Shown here: piece by piece, positions 1 through 7,053 of the stretch | Numbering within the stretch: position 1 is the first letter of the stretch | How the letters are laid out: every line of letters begins with the position of its first letter | NCBI GenBank assembly: GCA_016935955.1 | Contig: JAFGPY010000114.1 | Span: 1-8,105, forward strand | DNA from: Planctomycetota bacterium | GTDB lineage: Bacteria > Planctomycetota > Phycisphaerae > FEN-1346 > JAACEH01 | DNA: 8,105 nt | Reading direction: 5' to 3' | Made by a program: the position numbers and the translations under genes | Notes under the pieces: model-generated | What the model saw: the letters and a program-made list of their open reading frames with translations, nothing else | Told to the model about the DNA's origin: nothing | Database searches by the model: none

Positions 1-1119
1 GCCGGACCCGCCGGCGCTACGTGTGCGCGGTTAATGGCACAAGCCGGCTGCAGCGTCCTGCTGGTCGATCAGGCGTCGTTCCCCCGCAAGAAGCCTTGCG
101 GCGGATGGGTCAATGCGGCCGCATTCGACGAATTCCCCGAACTGGAAACCCTCAGGAAGAAGTCCACGGCCAGGAAACGATTGGTCGAGGCGGCGTTCCA
201 CGGCCTCGTGTTCCACAAGGGCGACATGAGCGCCGAGGCCGTCTACGCGCCGCGGCAAAAGCTCGGCTACCTGGTCGCGCGCGAAACGTTCGATGCCCGG
301 CTGCTGGCCCTGGCCACCTCGCGCAAACGCCTCGTGACCGTCATGCACCGATTCCGCGTCACCGAGGTCGACGTCGGGGAAGGGGGCGTCTGCGTCCGTG
401 CCGCCGATGGTCGCTCCTGCACCGCCCGCCTGCTCGTCGGCGCCGACGGGGCCGACTCCACCGTGGCTCGCGTCACGGGTCTCCGCGACGGCTGGACGAG
501 CGAACGCCGGATCGTCTGCCTGGTCAAAGAAATCACTGTCGATCCGCGAACGCTGGACCGCCACTACGGCAAGCAGCGCAAGATTCACCTGGCCATGCAG
601 TACCACCGCATGGCCGGATACGCCTGGGCCTTTCCGAAACACAACAGCGTCAGCATCGGCGTCGGCTGTCGCGGCGATGCGGCCACGGACCTCAAGGCGG
701 TCTATGCCTCCTGGGTCGCCGACCTGAGCGGCGCGGGCCTGTTGCCCGACAAGGCCGACGCCGCCCGTCCCACGTCGGCCATGACGCCGGCCGGGGGCGC
801 GATTGACTACGAAGGCCACGTAGGCAAGCGGACCCTGCTGATCGGCGACGCGGGAGGATTCGTCTCGGCGGCCACGGGCGAGGGCATCTACCCGGCCATG
901 CGGTCGGCCCGCGTGGCCGCACAGTGCCTCAAAGCGGCCCTTCAGGCCACACATCCCCAGGACGCCCTCATGCAGTTCAAGTTCGCCTGGCGACGCGACT
1001 TCGCCGAGTACATCCAGATGCCGAACGCCAACCTGACCTTCCTGTTGCCGTTGGTCTACGAGAATGCCGAACTCTGCCGCCGGCTGGCCCGATGCTACCT
1101 GTTCGGCGAGAACTTCTAG
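1..1119 (+). CDS. Geranylgeranyl reductase-family FAD-dependent oxidoreductase, 5' end outside window
   Basis: The frame is open from base 1 to the TAG at 1117-1119, giving 372 visible residues. It begins A-G-P-A-G, the tail of a GxGPAG dinucleotide-binding motif, followed by an acidic residue at the end of beta-2 (VD at 22-23). The ATG at 34 would cut this motif off, so the true start is probably about 8-12 codons left of the window. Further family marks are PCGG at 32-35, the GADGADS stretch at 147-153 and the second FAD motif IGDAGGFVS...TGEGI at 281-296. These define the group of flavoproteins that contains geranylgeranyl reductases and related isoprenoid or lipid reductases, which use FAD and a reduced donor to saturate prenyl double bonds or oxidise or reduce other substrates. 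The substrate here cannot be read from sequence. The C-terminus looks complete. Family is fairly sure, specific function is not. Confidence 0.88.
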   Translation, partial: AGPAGATCARLMAQAGCSVLLVDQASFPRKKPCGGWVNAAAFDEFPELETLRKKSTARKRLVEAAFHGLVFHKGDMSAEAVYAPRQKLGYLVARETFDARLLALATSRKRLVTVMHRFRVTEVDVGEGGVCVRAADGRSCTARLLVGADGADSTVARVTGLRDGWTSERRIVCLVKEITVDPRTLDRHYGKQRKIHLAMQYHRMAGYAWAFPKHNSVSIGVGCRGDAATDLKAVYASWVADLSGAGLLPDKADAARPTSAMTPAGGAIDYEGHVGKRTLLIGDAGGFVSAATGEGIYPAMRSARVAAQCLKAALQATHPQDALMQFKFAWRRDFAEYIQMPNANLTFLLPLVYENAELCRRLARCYLFGENF

Positions 1120-1139
1120 GCTCCGTTTAAAAGCCATGG

Positions 1140-1158
1140 CATGGGCATCTTGTCCATG
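1140..1158. repeat. Near-palindrome CATGGGCA-TCT-TGTCCATG
   Basis: Two 8-base arms (1140-1147 and 1151-1158) pair with one C-to-T difference, which still allows a G-U pair in RNA, around a 3-base loop. It follows directly on the 8-base palindrome GCCATGGC (1133-1140). It lies 20 bases after the reductase stop codon and lacks a T-tract. It may be a dispersed REP-like palindrome or a transcript-end hairpin. Only one copy is visible in this window. Confidence 0.5.
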
Positions 1159-1180
1159 AGCGCCACGGACGTCCAACGTT

Positions 1181-1208
1181 GCTTCGGATGCAGTCAAGTT
1201 CCCGAAGC
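1181..1208. repeat. Inverted repeat GCTTCGG / CCGAAGC
   Basis: The 7-base arms at 1181-1187 and 1202-1208 are perfect, around a 14-base loop. Two more G-U type pairs could extend the stem outward. There is no T-run after it. The role is unknown. Confidence 0.4.
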
Positions 1209-1229
1209 GGAAGGACCGATAACATAGCA

Positions 1230-1247
1230 GTGGCCGCGCTCGGCCAC
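1230..1247. repeat. Inverted repeat GTGGCCG-CGCT-CGGCCAC
   Basis: The 7-base arms at 1230-1236 and 1241-1247 are perfect, around a 4-base loop: a compact, very stable hairpin. It is followed by GGGCGTACC rather than T residues, so it is not a typical intrinsic terminator. Confidence 0.45.
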
Positions 1248-1301
1248 GGGCGTACCTGGGACGGGCGGTCATCCGCTGGGAGTCGCGCTTTGGGTTTGAT
1301 C

Positions 1302-1330
1302 TTGAAATACCCCACGCCGCTTGGTAACAG
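1302..1330 (+). promoter_or_regulatory. Possible sigma-70 promoter for the tolC-like gene
   Basis: TTGAAA (1302-1307) is separated by 17 bases from TAACAG (1325-1330). The -35 matches consensus at 5 of 6 positions, the -10 at only 3 of 6. Transcription would start near 1337, leaving a leader of about 40 bases. Spacing and placement are right but the -10 is weak. Confidence 0.3.
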
Positions 1331-1378
1331 TGGGTACCGTCCGAGGGGCCAAGTCTGTCAACATGGTGGGCGATTCGC

Positions 1379-3025
1379 GTGATGCAGAGAACGTTGCTGG
1401 TGTTCCTGGTGGTGCTGGTTGCGGCCTTCTGCCTGCGAGGCTGCTCGCTGAGTCGTGACAGCGGCGCGGCCATGGATACCGCCGCCTTGAAGTACGTGGC
1501 CGAGGAACGGGCCGAGAAACGCCAGGGCGAGGCCCGCGACCAGGAAGCGTCGCACCTGGACGGCTTCACCGAAGACCTCCAGATCGTCGACGGCCGGGCG
1601 TCCTTGTCGCTCGAACAGGCCGTCCGCCGCACGCTGATCAACAGTCTGGATATCCAGGTGGCCAGCTACTCGCCGGCCATCGCCGAGACTGACATCCTGG
1701 TCGCCGAGAGCGCCTTCGACGCTTCGTGGTTCCTTGACGGCAGCATCAACAAGACCGATACGCCGGTCAACTCCTTCCTGGCGGCCGGCGGCGCGTCGGC
1801 CCTGCTGCAGGACAACCGCCTCGTCAGCACCGGCATCCGCAAGCCCCTGGTCACCGGCGGCAACATCGCCGTCAGCGAGAACCTGGACTATCTGACCAGC
1901 AACAGCACGTTCATCACCTCGCCGAGCTACGCGACCAACTTCATGGTCGAACTGACCCAGCCGCTGCTTCGCGACATGGGACTCGATGCGAGCAAGGCCC
2001 GCATCTACGTGGCGTCGCACAACCGGGACGCCTCGGTCGAGGACTTCCGCCGCCAGGTCATGGACGTACTGGTCGACCTTGAGAACACCTACTGGGAACT
2101 CGTCTTCGCCCACCGCGACGTGGACGTTCGCCGCCGCAGTCTGGAACTTGCCGAAGAGGTCTATCGCAAGGAGCAGAGCCGCGCCAAGGCCATGATGGCC
2201 CGCAAGCTGGAGGTCTCTCGCGCCCGCGCCGCCGTGACGAGCCGCAAGGCCGAACTGATTTCCGCCGAGAACCAGGTTCGGAACCTGTCGGATCAGCTCA
2301 AGAACCTGATGAACGATCCGCATCTCGAGTTGACCGACGCCGTGGGAATCATGCCGACCGACGAGCCGCAGACCGCGCCGCCGCAGAGCGACCGCCAGGC
2401 CGACGTCATCACGGCCATCGAGATGAGACCCGAGTTGCGGCAGTTGCGGAGCCAGGTGCTGGCCAACGAGGTCTCGAAGCGCTACTACAAGAACCAGTTG
2501 CTGCCGCGCCTCGACCTGTCCTTCGCCTGGCGGCGCAATTCGCTCGGCGGCAACACGGGCGACGCCTTCAAGGATCAGCTTTCCGGCGAGTTCAACGACT
2601 ACATCACCGGCCTGTCGGCCGAAGTGCCCATCGGCAACCGCAAGGCCGAGGCCGAGCATCGCAAGAGCAAGCTGGAACTCCAGCGGGCCATGCTGCAGTT
2701 GGAGAACCATACGCAGGACGTGATCCTCGAAGTCAACACCGCGATCCGCCAGGTGGAGACGGCCCTGGAAGAAATCGCCGCGACGCGCGAGGCGCGAATC
2801 GCCGCCAAGGATACCCTCGACGGCGAGCAGGCCCGCTACGACGTCGGCGACGTGACCAACGAGGAACTGCTGCGGGCCCAGCGCGATCTTGAAGAGGCCG
2901 TGCGCAACGAGCTGCGGGCCATCATCGGCTTCAACCAGGCCATCATCGGCCTTCAGCGAGCCAAGGGCACCTTGCTCGACTACAACAACATCACCGTCAT
3001 GCCGAAGGACTATCAGCAGGAGTGA
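1379..3025 (+). CDS. TolC-family outer membrane efflux protein, possible lipoprotein
   Basis: 548 residues, close to the usual length for outer-membrane factors. These proteins form trimeric channels through the outer membrane and periplasm that export drugs, metals or proteins with an inner-membrane pump and an adaptor. The N-terminus is a hydrophobic signal segment (residues 5-19) ending in L-R-G-C with Cys22, a weak lipobox with Arg at an unusual position. The typical start of the first OEP repeat is S-L-E-Q-A-V at 77-82. Long charged, Ala/Leu/Glu-rich helices cover about 215-315 and 420-530. The second repeat starts near E-M-R-P-E-L (348-353) after a Pro-rich linker. The start is GTG at 1379 or the adjacent ATG at 1382; the only weak ribosome site is GGTGGG at 1365-1370. 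No pump or adaptor gene is next to it, and it has its own terminator, so partners are probably encoded elsewhere. Confidence 0.9.
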   Translation: MMQRTLLVFLVVLVAAFCLRGCSLSRDSGAAMDTAALKYVAEERAEKRQGEARDQEASHLDGFTEDLQIVDGRASLSLEQAVRRTLINSLDIQVASYSPAIAETDILVAESAFDASWFLDGSINKTDTPVNSFLAAGGASALLQDNRLVSTGIRKPLVTGGNIAVSENLDYLTSNSTFITSPSYATNFMVELTQPLLRDMGLDASKARIYVASHNRDASVEDFRRQVMDVLVDLENTYWELVFAHRDVDVRRRSLELAEEVYRKEQSRAKAMMARKLEVSRARAAVTSRKAELISAENQVRNLSDQLKNLMNDPHLELTDAVGIMPTDEPQTAPPQSDRQADVITAIEMRPELRQLRSQVLANEVSKRYYKNQLLPRLDLSFAWRRNSLGGNTGDAFKDQLSGEFNDYITGLSAEVPIGNRKAEAEHRKSKLELQRAMLQLENHTQDVILEVNTAIRQVETALEEIAATREARIAAKDTLDGEQARYDVGDVTNEELLRAQRDLEEAVRNELRAIIGFNQAIIGLQRAKGTLLDYNNITVMPKDYQQE

Positions 3026-3076
3026 TTCGCCCCGCGCGAAACCGTGCATGACCTCGAAGTGGCGAACGTGGACATG

Positions 3077-3105
3077 AGGCAGGCCCGAGGCCTGCCTTTG
3101 CTTTT
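3077..3105 (+). terminator. Intrinsic terminator after the tolC-like gene
   Basis: A perfect 9-base-pair stem, AGGCAGGCC (3077-3085) and GGCCTGCCT (3089-3097), closes on a CGA loop and runs into TTGCTTTT. It begins 51 bases after the stop codon. It separates the tolC-like gene from the promoter of the next operon. Confidence 0.85.
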
Positions 3106-3121
3106 GCGTCGGGGCTCGCCG

Positions 3122-3149
3122 TTGACGGATGCCCCCGGAGTGCTATACT
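3122..3149 (+). promoter_or_regulatory. Strong sigma-70-type promoter for the RACo-like / AEC operon
   Basis: TTGACG (3122-3127, 5 of 6 matches) is separated by 16 bases from TATACT (3144-3149, 5 of 6). Transcription should start around 3156, giving a leader of about 55 bases before the ATG at 3211. It lies directly after the upstream terminator, as expected for a separate transcription unit. Confidence 0.7.
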
Positions 3150-3210
3150 CGCCACCTTGCCGCCCGGGCCGACGCGCCCTCGGGCGGTCCGACGAGAGCG
3201 AGAGAGAATC

Positions 3211-5055
3211 ATGCCCAAGACGCATCGAGTCAGGTTCCAGCCCTTTGGTCGCGAGGTCCGTGTGCCCGATGGGCAGACCATCCTCGACGCTGCCCGTGCA
3301 GCCGGCATCGAGATGAATGCGCCCTGCGGCGGCAAGGGAACCTGCGGCGGGTGCCGCGTTGAGATCACCCGAGGCACGCCCCCGGCCAGCGGCCCTGCCG
3401 TTCAGCGGCTGACAGCCGAGGAGCTTCAACGCAATCTGCGACTGGCCTGCCAGGTGCGGGTCACGTGCGACATGACCGTCGTCATTCCGGCCGAGACGCT
3501 GCTCTTTGACCAGCAGATCCTCGAAAGCGGACTCGACGTGGACGTGACGCCGGAACCCAACGTACGCCGCGAGCATCTGCAACTGAGCGAACCCGGCGTC
3601 GGCGACCAGCGAAGCGACCTTGACCGCGTCCTCGACGTCCTGGCCGAGCGTGGCATGAAGCCTGCGGCCGACATCACCATGCTCCGCGAGTTGCCCGGAG
3701 CGCTGCGGGGCTGCGCGTTCGACGGGACGGCCATCGTTCTGGACGATCATCTTGCGGCCTTCGAGCCCGGTGACACCATGTCGCGTCAGTTCGGCGTCGC
3801 CGTGGACGTGGGCACTACCACCGTGGTGGCCTCGCTGATGGACCTGACCACCGGCCGCCAGGCCGCCGTCGCCTCGGCCGCCAACCCGCAGGCCTCGCGA
3901 GGGGACGACGTCGTCTCGCGCATCGAGTACTGCCTGGCGGACGCGACTCACCTCCAGGAGATGCAGGCCCTGATCGTCGGCTGCCTGAACGACCTGGTGC
4001 GGCGGCTCTGTGGATCGGTCGGCCTGCGTCCGACGGACATCTTCGAGATGACGGTCGTCGGCAACACGACGATGACCCACCTGCTACTGCGGTTGCCGGT
4101 GGACAACATCGGCCGCGCGCCGTTCATCGCCGCCCTGCGCCAGGGACTCAGCACGAGCGCCCGCGAGTTGGGCCTGGCGATTCACGATCGCGGCCGCGCA
4201 TACGTCGGGCCGAGCATCGCCGGTTTCGTCGGCGCCGACACTGTGGCTGTCATTCTGGCCACACGGCTTCACGAGAGTGACCGCCTGCGCATGGTCATCG
4301 ACATCGGAACCAACGGCGAACTGGTGCTCGGCAACCGCGAGCGGCTGCTGGCTTGCAGTACGGCGGCAGGGCCGGCCTTTGAGGGAGCCCGCATCAGGTA
4401 CGGCATGCGCGCCGCCGCGGGAGCCATCGACCGGGTGGATATTGCCGACGGGACGCTTCGCGTGCACACCATCGGCGACGCGCCGGCCGTGGGGCTCTGC
4501 GGCACCGGGCTGATCGAGGCCGTCAGCGCGTGCCTGGAGACCGGCATCGTCAATCCCATGGGACTCATGCAGGCCGCCGACGAGGTACCCGGCCTTTCCG
4601 CGGACCTGGCCTCGCGACTCGTCGCGACCAATGGCGAAACGGCGTTCTGCCTGTCGTCGGCCGAACAGTGCGGCGCCGGACACCCGGTGCTGCTCACGCA
4701 GCGCGACGTCCGCGAGGTGCAGTTGGCCAAGGGGGCGATCTTCGCCGGCGCCGCCGTCCTGATGGCCGAGATGGGCGTGACGGCCGACGATCTGGACGAG
4801 GTCCTGCTGGCCGGAGCGTTCGGCAACTACATCCGGCCCGAGAGGGCCCGCAGCGTCGGCCTGTTGCCGCGCGTTCCCCTGGAGCGGGTGCGTTTCGTGG
4901 GCAACGCCGCGGGCACGGGGGCCAAGATGTTGCTCGTCAATCGTTCGTTGCGGCAGACCGTCGAGCAGATCAGCTGCAACGTCCGACACGTCGAACTCTC
5001 CGGCCGCGCCGACTTCCAGAATCTGTTCGCTGAAGCGATGCTCTTCGAAAGCTGA
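3211..5055 (+). CDS. RACo/AcsV-like [2Fe-2S] ferredoxin-ASKHA corrinoid activation protein
   Basis: 614 residues, similar in length to RACo of acetogens. An N-terminal plant-type [2Fe-2S] ferredoxin domain (about 1-95) has all four ligands: Cys39, Cys45 and Cys48 (C-x5-C-x2-C) and Cys80. A linker and middle domain (about 100-190) leads into an ASKHA ATPase-type C-terminal half (DUF4445): phosphate-loop-like V-D-V-G-T-T-T at 198-204, a second I-D-I-G-T-N-G at 363-369, C-G-T-G at 430-433, A-G-A-F-G-N at 534-539 and N-A-A-G at 565-568. Characterised members use ATP hydrolysis to drive electron transfer to Co(II) corrinoid proteins, returning them to active Co(I), in the Wood-Ljungdahl pathway or in O-demethylation and methylamine systems. 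ATG 3211 was chosen over the TTG at 3157, which sits at the predicted transcription start; a weak GAGAGA lies upstream. No corrinoid protein is visible nearby, so the client is unknown. Confidence 0.9.
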   Translation: MPKTHRVRFQPFGREVRVPDGQTILDAARAAGIEMNAPCGGKGTCGGCRVEITRGTPPASGPAVQRLTAEELQRNLRLACQVRVTCDMTVVIPAETLLFDQQILESGLDVDVTPEPNVRREHLQLSEPGVGDQRSDLDRVLDVLAERGMKPAADITMLRELPGALRGCAFDGTAIVLDDHLAAFEPGDTMSRQFGVAVDVGTTTVVASLMDLTTGRQAAVASAANPQASRGDDVVSRIEYCLADATHLQEMQALIVGCLNDLVRRLCGSVGLRPTDIFEMTVVGNTTMTHLLLRLPVDNIGRAPFIAALRQGLSTSARELGLAIHDRGRAYVGPSIAGFVGADTVAVILATRLHESDRLRMVIDIGTNGELVLGNRERLLACSTAAGPAFEGARIRYGMRAAAGAIDRVDIADGTLRVHTIGDAPAVGLCGTGLIEAVSACLETGIVNPMGLMQAADEVPGLSADLASRLVATNGETAFCLSSAEQCGAGHPVLLTQRDVREVQLAKGAIFAGAAVLMAEMGVTADDLDEVLLAGAFGNYIRPERARSVGLLPRVPLERVRFVGNAAGTGAKMLLVNRSLRQTVEQISCNVRHVELSGRADFQNLFAEAMLFES

Positions 5056-5066
5056 CCGCCCGCGTC

Positions 5067-6071
5067 ATGAATACCGACCTCCTGATTCGCATTGCCCTGG
5101 AGATCATCCTGCCGGTGCTGGTCATGGCCGGCGTGGGCTTCCTCGTCGGCTGGCGGCGCATGGTCGAGCCCGAGCCGATCGCCAAGGTCTACATGACCAT
5201 CTTCGCCCCCGCGCTGGCCTTCTGCAGCGTCGTCAACGCCGAACTGACCGCCGAACGTCTCGGGCAGGTCTTCCTGTTCTGCTTCACGTCGGTCGCGATT
5301 CTCTATCTGCTGTCGCAGGCGGTCTCGCGGCTGATGGGCCACGACCGCGGCATGCGCGGCGCGTTCATCAACTCGGTCGTCATCTACAATTCCGCCAACT
5401 ATGGATTGCCCGTCCAGGAACTGGCCTTCCCGCAGTCGCCGGCCGGTGGTGCGGGCATCTACGGTTCGGCCATTCAGCCCATCATCCTGCTCACGCAGAA
5501 CATCGTCGGTTTCACACTCGGGGCCTTCAACGCCGCCAGCGACAGCCCGAGCCTGCTCAGCACGCTGAAGCGCGTCGTCCTGATGCCGCTGACCTGGGGC
5601 GTGATCATCGGCCTGGCGGTCCGAGCGTGCGGCCTGACCGTCCAGGACCTCCAGCAGCACGTGCCGATGATCTGGCAGCCGCTGGTCTACTTCCGCAATG
5701 CGCTGGTGCCCGTCGCGCTGCTCTCCCTTGGCGTGCAACTGTCGCGGGTCCGCATCCACGGCAAGGTGCTGAACATCTCGGTCGGTGTCTTCCTGCGGCT
5801 GATTGTCGGGCCGCTCGTCGGACTGTGCGTGGGCCTGGGGTTGCGGGCCCTCGGGGCATACCTGGGCAGCAGCCTTCTGGTGATCGAGAACCGCCTGCTG
5901 GCCATTCTCGTGGTCTCGCTCTCGTTCCCGACGGCCGTCTTCTCGGCCGTTCTGGCCACGGAGTTCCGCAACCATCCCGACTACGCGGCCGCAACCGTCT
6001 TCGTCTCCACGGTGCTCTCGATCGTCACCGTCACGGCGGCCATCTACCTGGCCCACGTCCATCTGCTGTAA
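5067..6071 (+). CDS. AEC-family (auxin efflux carrier-type) transporter
   Basis: 334 residues, mostly membrane-spanning, with about ten hydrophobic segments (roughly 8-28, 42-58, 69-87, 100-117, 131-151, 172-188, 205-223, 237-258, 268-292 and 305-330), the usual layout and length for this inner-membrane family. The motif N-S-A-N-Y-G-L-P at 108-115, in the fourth segment, is the conserved NxxNxGLP-type signature. Bacterial members carry organic anions such as malate or malonate and other small solutes; the substrate cannot be assigned. The start ATG lies 11 bases after the stop of the RACo-like gene and has no good ribosome binding site of its own, which points to one transcript and possibly coupled translation. 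Family is secure; the link to corrinoid metabolism is only by position. Confidence 0.88.
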   Translation: MNTDLLIRIALEIILPVLVMAGVGFLVGWRRMVEPEPIAKVYMTIFAPALAFCSVVNAELTAERLGQVFLFCFTSVAILYLLSQAVSRLMGHDRGMRGAFINSVVIYNSANYGLPVQELAFPQSPAGGAGIYGSAIQPIILLTQNIVGFTLGAFNAASDSPSLLSTLKRVVLMPLTWGVIIGLAVRACGLTVQDLQQHVPMIWQPLVYFRNALVPVALLSLGVQLSRVRIHGKVLNISVGVFLRLIVGPLVGLCVGLGLRALGAYLGSSLLVIENRLLAILVVSLSFPTAVFSAVLATEFRNHPDYAAATVFVSTVLSIVTVTAAIYLAHVHLL

Positions 6072-6187
6072 ACCGCCGTCGCTGCCTTTGGCTAGGGGGG
6101 AGATTCGCGAGGTAGGAGCCTTGTCGCCGCTATGCGAAGCTCTATCGTTACACGTGAGAGACGGTAGTGTATGACGAGGGGCAGACG
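6072..6187. other. Convergent intergenic spacer without a clear terminator
   Basis: 116 bases lie between the ends of the AEC gene (+) and the methyltransferase gene (-). I see no GC-rich stem with a T-tract for either strand. There is a weak interrupted inverted repeat, TTCGC (6104-6108) and GCGAA (6134-6138), flanking GTAGGAGCCTTGTCGCC. A second imperfect one is CTATCGT (6142-6148) with ACGGTAG (6161-6167). No gene is supported here. Confidence 0.5.
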
Positions 6188-6982
6188 TCATGCGGCCCGG
6201 CAGATGAAGATGGCGTAGTGCAGCCAGGCGATGAATCCCCCCGGCTTAGGCACGAACACGGCCGGAGTGGCGCCGAACTCGACCTCCAACCGGCTGCGAA
6301 TGCTTTCCACATCCGTTTCGCTCAACTGGTACCGCTCAGACAGGTCGGCGGATTCCAGCGCCAGTGGCGGCGCGGAATGCACTTGGGCGACGTGCCAGCC
6401 GCTCTTGCCCAGGATGCCGCGAAGTTCGTCCTCGGTCGGGTACCATTTGTCGGTACCCATCATCTCATACAGGCGATTCGCGCAGGCCGCGTCTCGCGGA
6501 TCGGCGAAGCATGCCGTCTGGTGGACCAGCGCTTCCCCCGGTTTCATTTGGTGTCTGAGGTGCTGTAGCACCGGCGTCAATCCCGCGCGGCCGAAGTAGT
6601 GCAGCAACGAGCGCATCAGGAACACCAGTCGCCCGTTTCCTACGGCCAGATCCTCCCGACGAACGTTCAGGGCCGAGGCTTCGAGCGTCTCGATCGCGCC
6701 ACCGACCTCGGCCAGCTGCTTCGCCGACAGGTCCACGTCCACGAGCCGGAGTTGCGAGTCGCCGTGCTGCGCCGCCAGTTGTTGCAGCACGAACCCGGTA
6801 CCGCCGCCCACGTCAGCGACCACGGTCGGCCGGTCCTCGGCGATAACGCTCACCGCTGCCGCCAGCAGCGGGTCGGCGATCCCCAAATGCGAGAAATACC
6901 CCTGGTGCAGCGTCTTCCAGCGCCGCCCCTGGATCCCCGACTCTCGACTGATGCCCTTCTTCTCTGCCTTCTCTGCGTCCAC
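6188..6982 (-). CDS. Class I SAM-dependent methyltransferase
   Basis: 264 residues. A Rossmann-type SAM-binding domain begins with motif I V-A-D-V-G-G-G-T-G at 55-63. The acidic end of beta-2 is L-V-D-V-D at 80-84, likely contacting the ribose. A motif-IV-like strand L-V-F-L-M-R-S-L-L-H-Y-F lies at 118-129, and M-K-P-G-E-A-L-V-H-Q at 145-154 is the common post-methyltransfer strand. The family methylates small molecules, lipids or quinones as well as other targets; the substrate cannot be told from sequence. The start is GTG at 6982-6980: an in-frame TGA lies two codons upstream, so no longer form is possible, and GGGAG (6997-6993) precedes it by 10 bases. It has its own likely promoter and is divergent from ppdK. 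The N-terminal 10 residues are Lys/Glu-rich. Confidence 0.85.
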   Translation of the reverse strand: MDAEKAEKKGISRESGIQGRRWKTLHQGYFSHLGIADPLLAAAVSVIAEDRPTVVADVGGGTGFVLQQLAAQHGDSQLRLVDVDLSAKQLAEVGGAIETLEASALNVRREDLAVGNGRLVFLMRSLLHYFGRAGLTPVLQHLRHQMKPGEALVHQTACFADPRDAACANRLYEMMGTDKWYPTEDELRGILGKSGWHVAQVHSAPPLALESADLSERYQLSETDVESIRSRLEVEFGATPAVFVPKPGGFIAWLHYAIFICRAA

Positions 6983-7024
6983 AGTTCACATGCTCCCACA
7001 GACCGACCAGGTGTCACCTATGGC

Positions 7025-7053
7025 ATTGTACCAAGCTGAGATACGGACGCCAA
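7025..7053 (-). promoter_or_regulatory. Sigma-70-type promoter for the methyltransferase gene
   Basis: Read on the minus strand, TTGGCG (7053-7048, 4 of 6 matches) is 17 bases from TACAAT (7030-7025, 5 of 6). Transcription would start near 7018, leaving a leader of about 36 bases before the GTG at 6982. Confidence 0.55.

Larger units (their letters stand above)
1120..1378. other. Non-coding intergenic region rich in inverted repeats
   Basis: These 259 bases between the reductase and the tolC-like gene hold no convincing reading frame with a ribosome binding site. They contain several inverted repeats in the first half (1140-1158, 1181-1208, 1230-1247, plus short palindromes GCCATGGC at 1133-1140 and GGACGTCC at 1167-1174). 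A possible promoter lies near the right end (1302-1330). None of the hairpins is followed by a T-run, so they are not standard terminators. The region could be dispersed palindromic repeat material, a structured untranslated RNA, or both. Confidence 0.6.

Noticed and set aside
1179..1382. 67-codon plus-strand frame in the spacer before the tolC-like gene
   Set aside because: No ribosome binding site, no recognisable motif, it overlaps hairpins and runs into the tolC-like gene start in another frame.
31..1641. Minus-strand open frame of 536 codons across the reductase, the spacer and the tolC-like gene start
   Set aside because: It is antisense to two well-supported genes, has low-complexity Arg/Gly/Ala/Asp-rich composition and no family motif. 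Long antisense frames are expected from GC-rich third codon positions.
1358..3049. Minus-strand open frame of 563 codons opposite the tolC-like gene
   Set aside because: It is the antisense shadow of the tolC-like gene, ends at almost the same points and shows no recognisable domain.
3157..3210. Upstream TTG start extending the RACo-like protein by 18 residues
   Set aside because: It coincides with the predicted transcription start of a strong promoter, has no ribosome binding site, and the added residues precede the normal start of the ferredoxin fold.
4827..6191. Minus-strand open frame of 454 codons opposite the AEC gene
   Set aside because: The composition is rich in Asp/Gln/Arg/His with no domain; it is the complement of a hydrophobic membrane-protein gene.
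6167..7039. Plus-strand frames opposite the methyltransferase gene
   Set aside because: They are antisense to a gene with clear SAM-binding motifs and show no domains.
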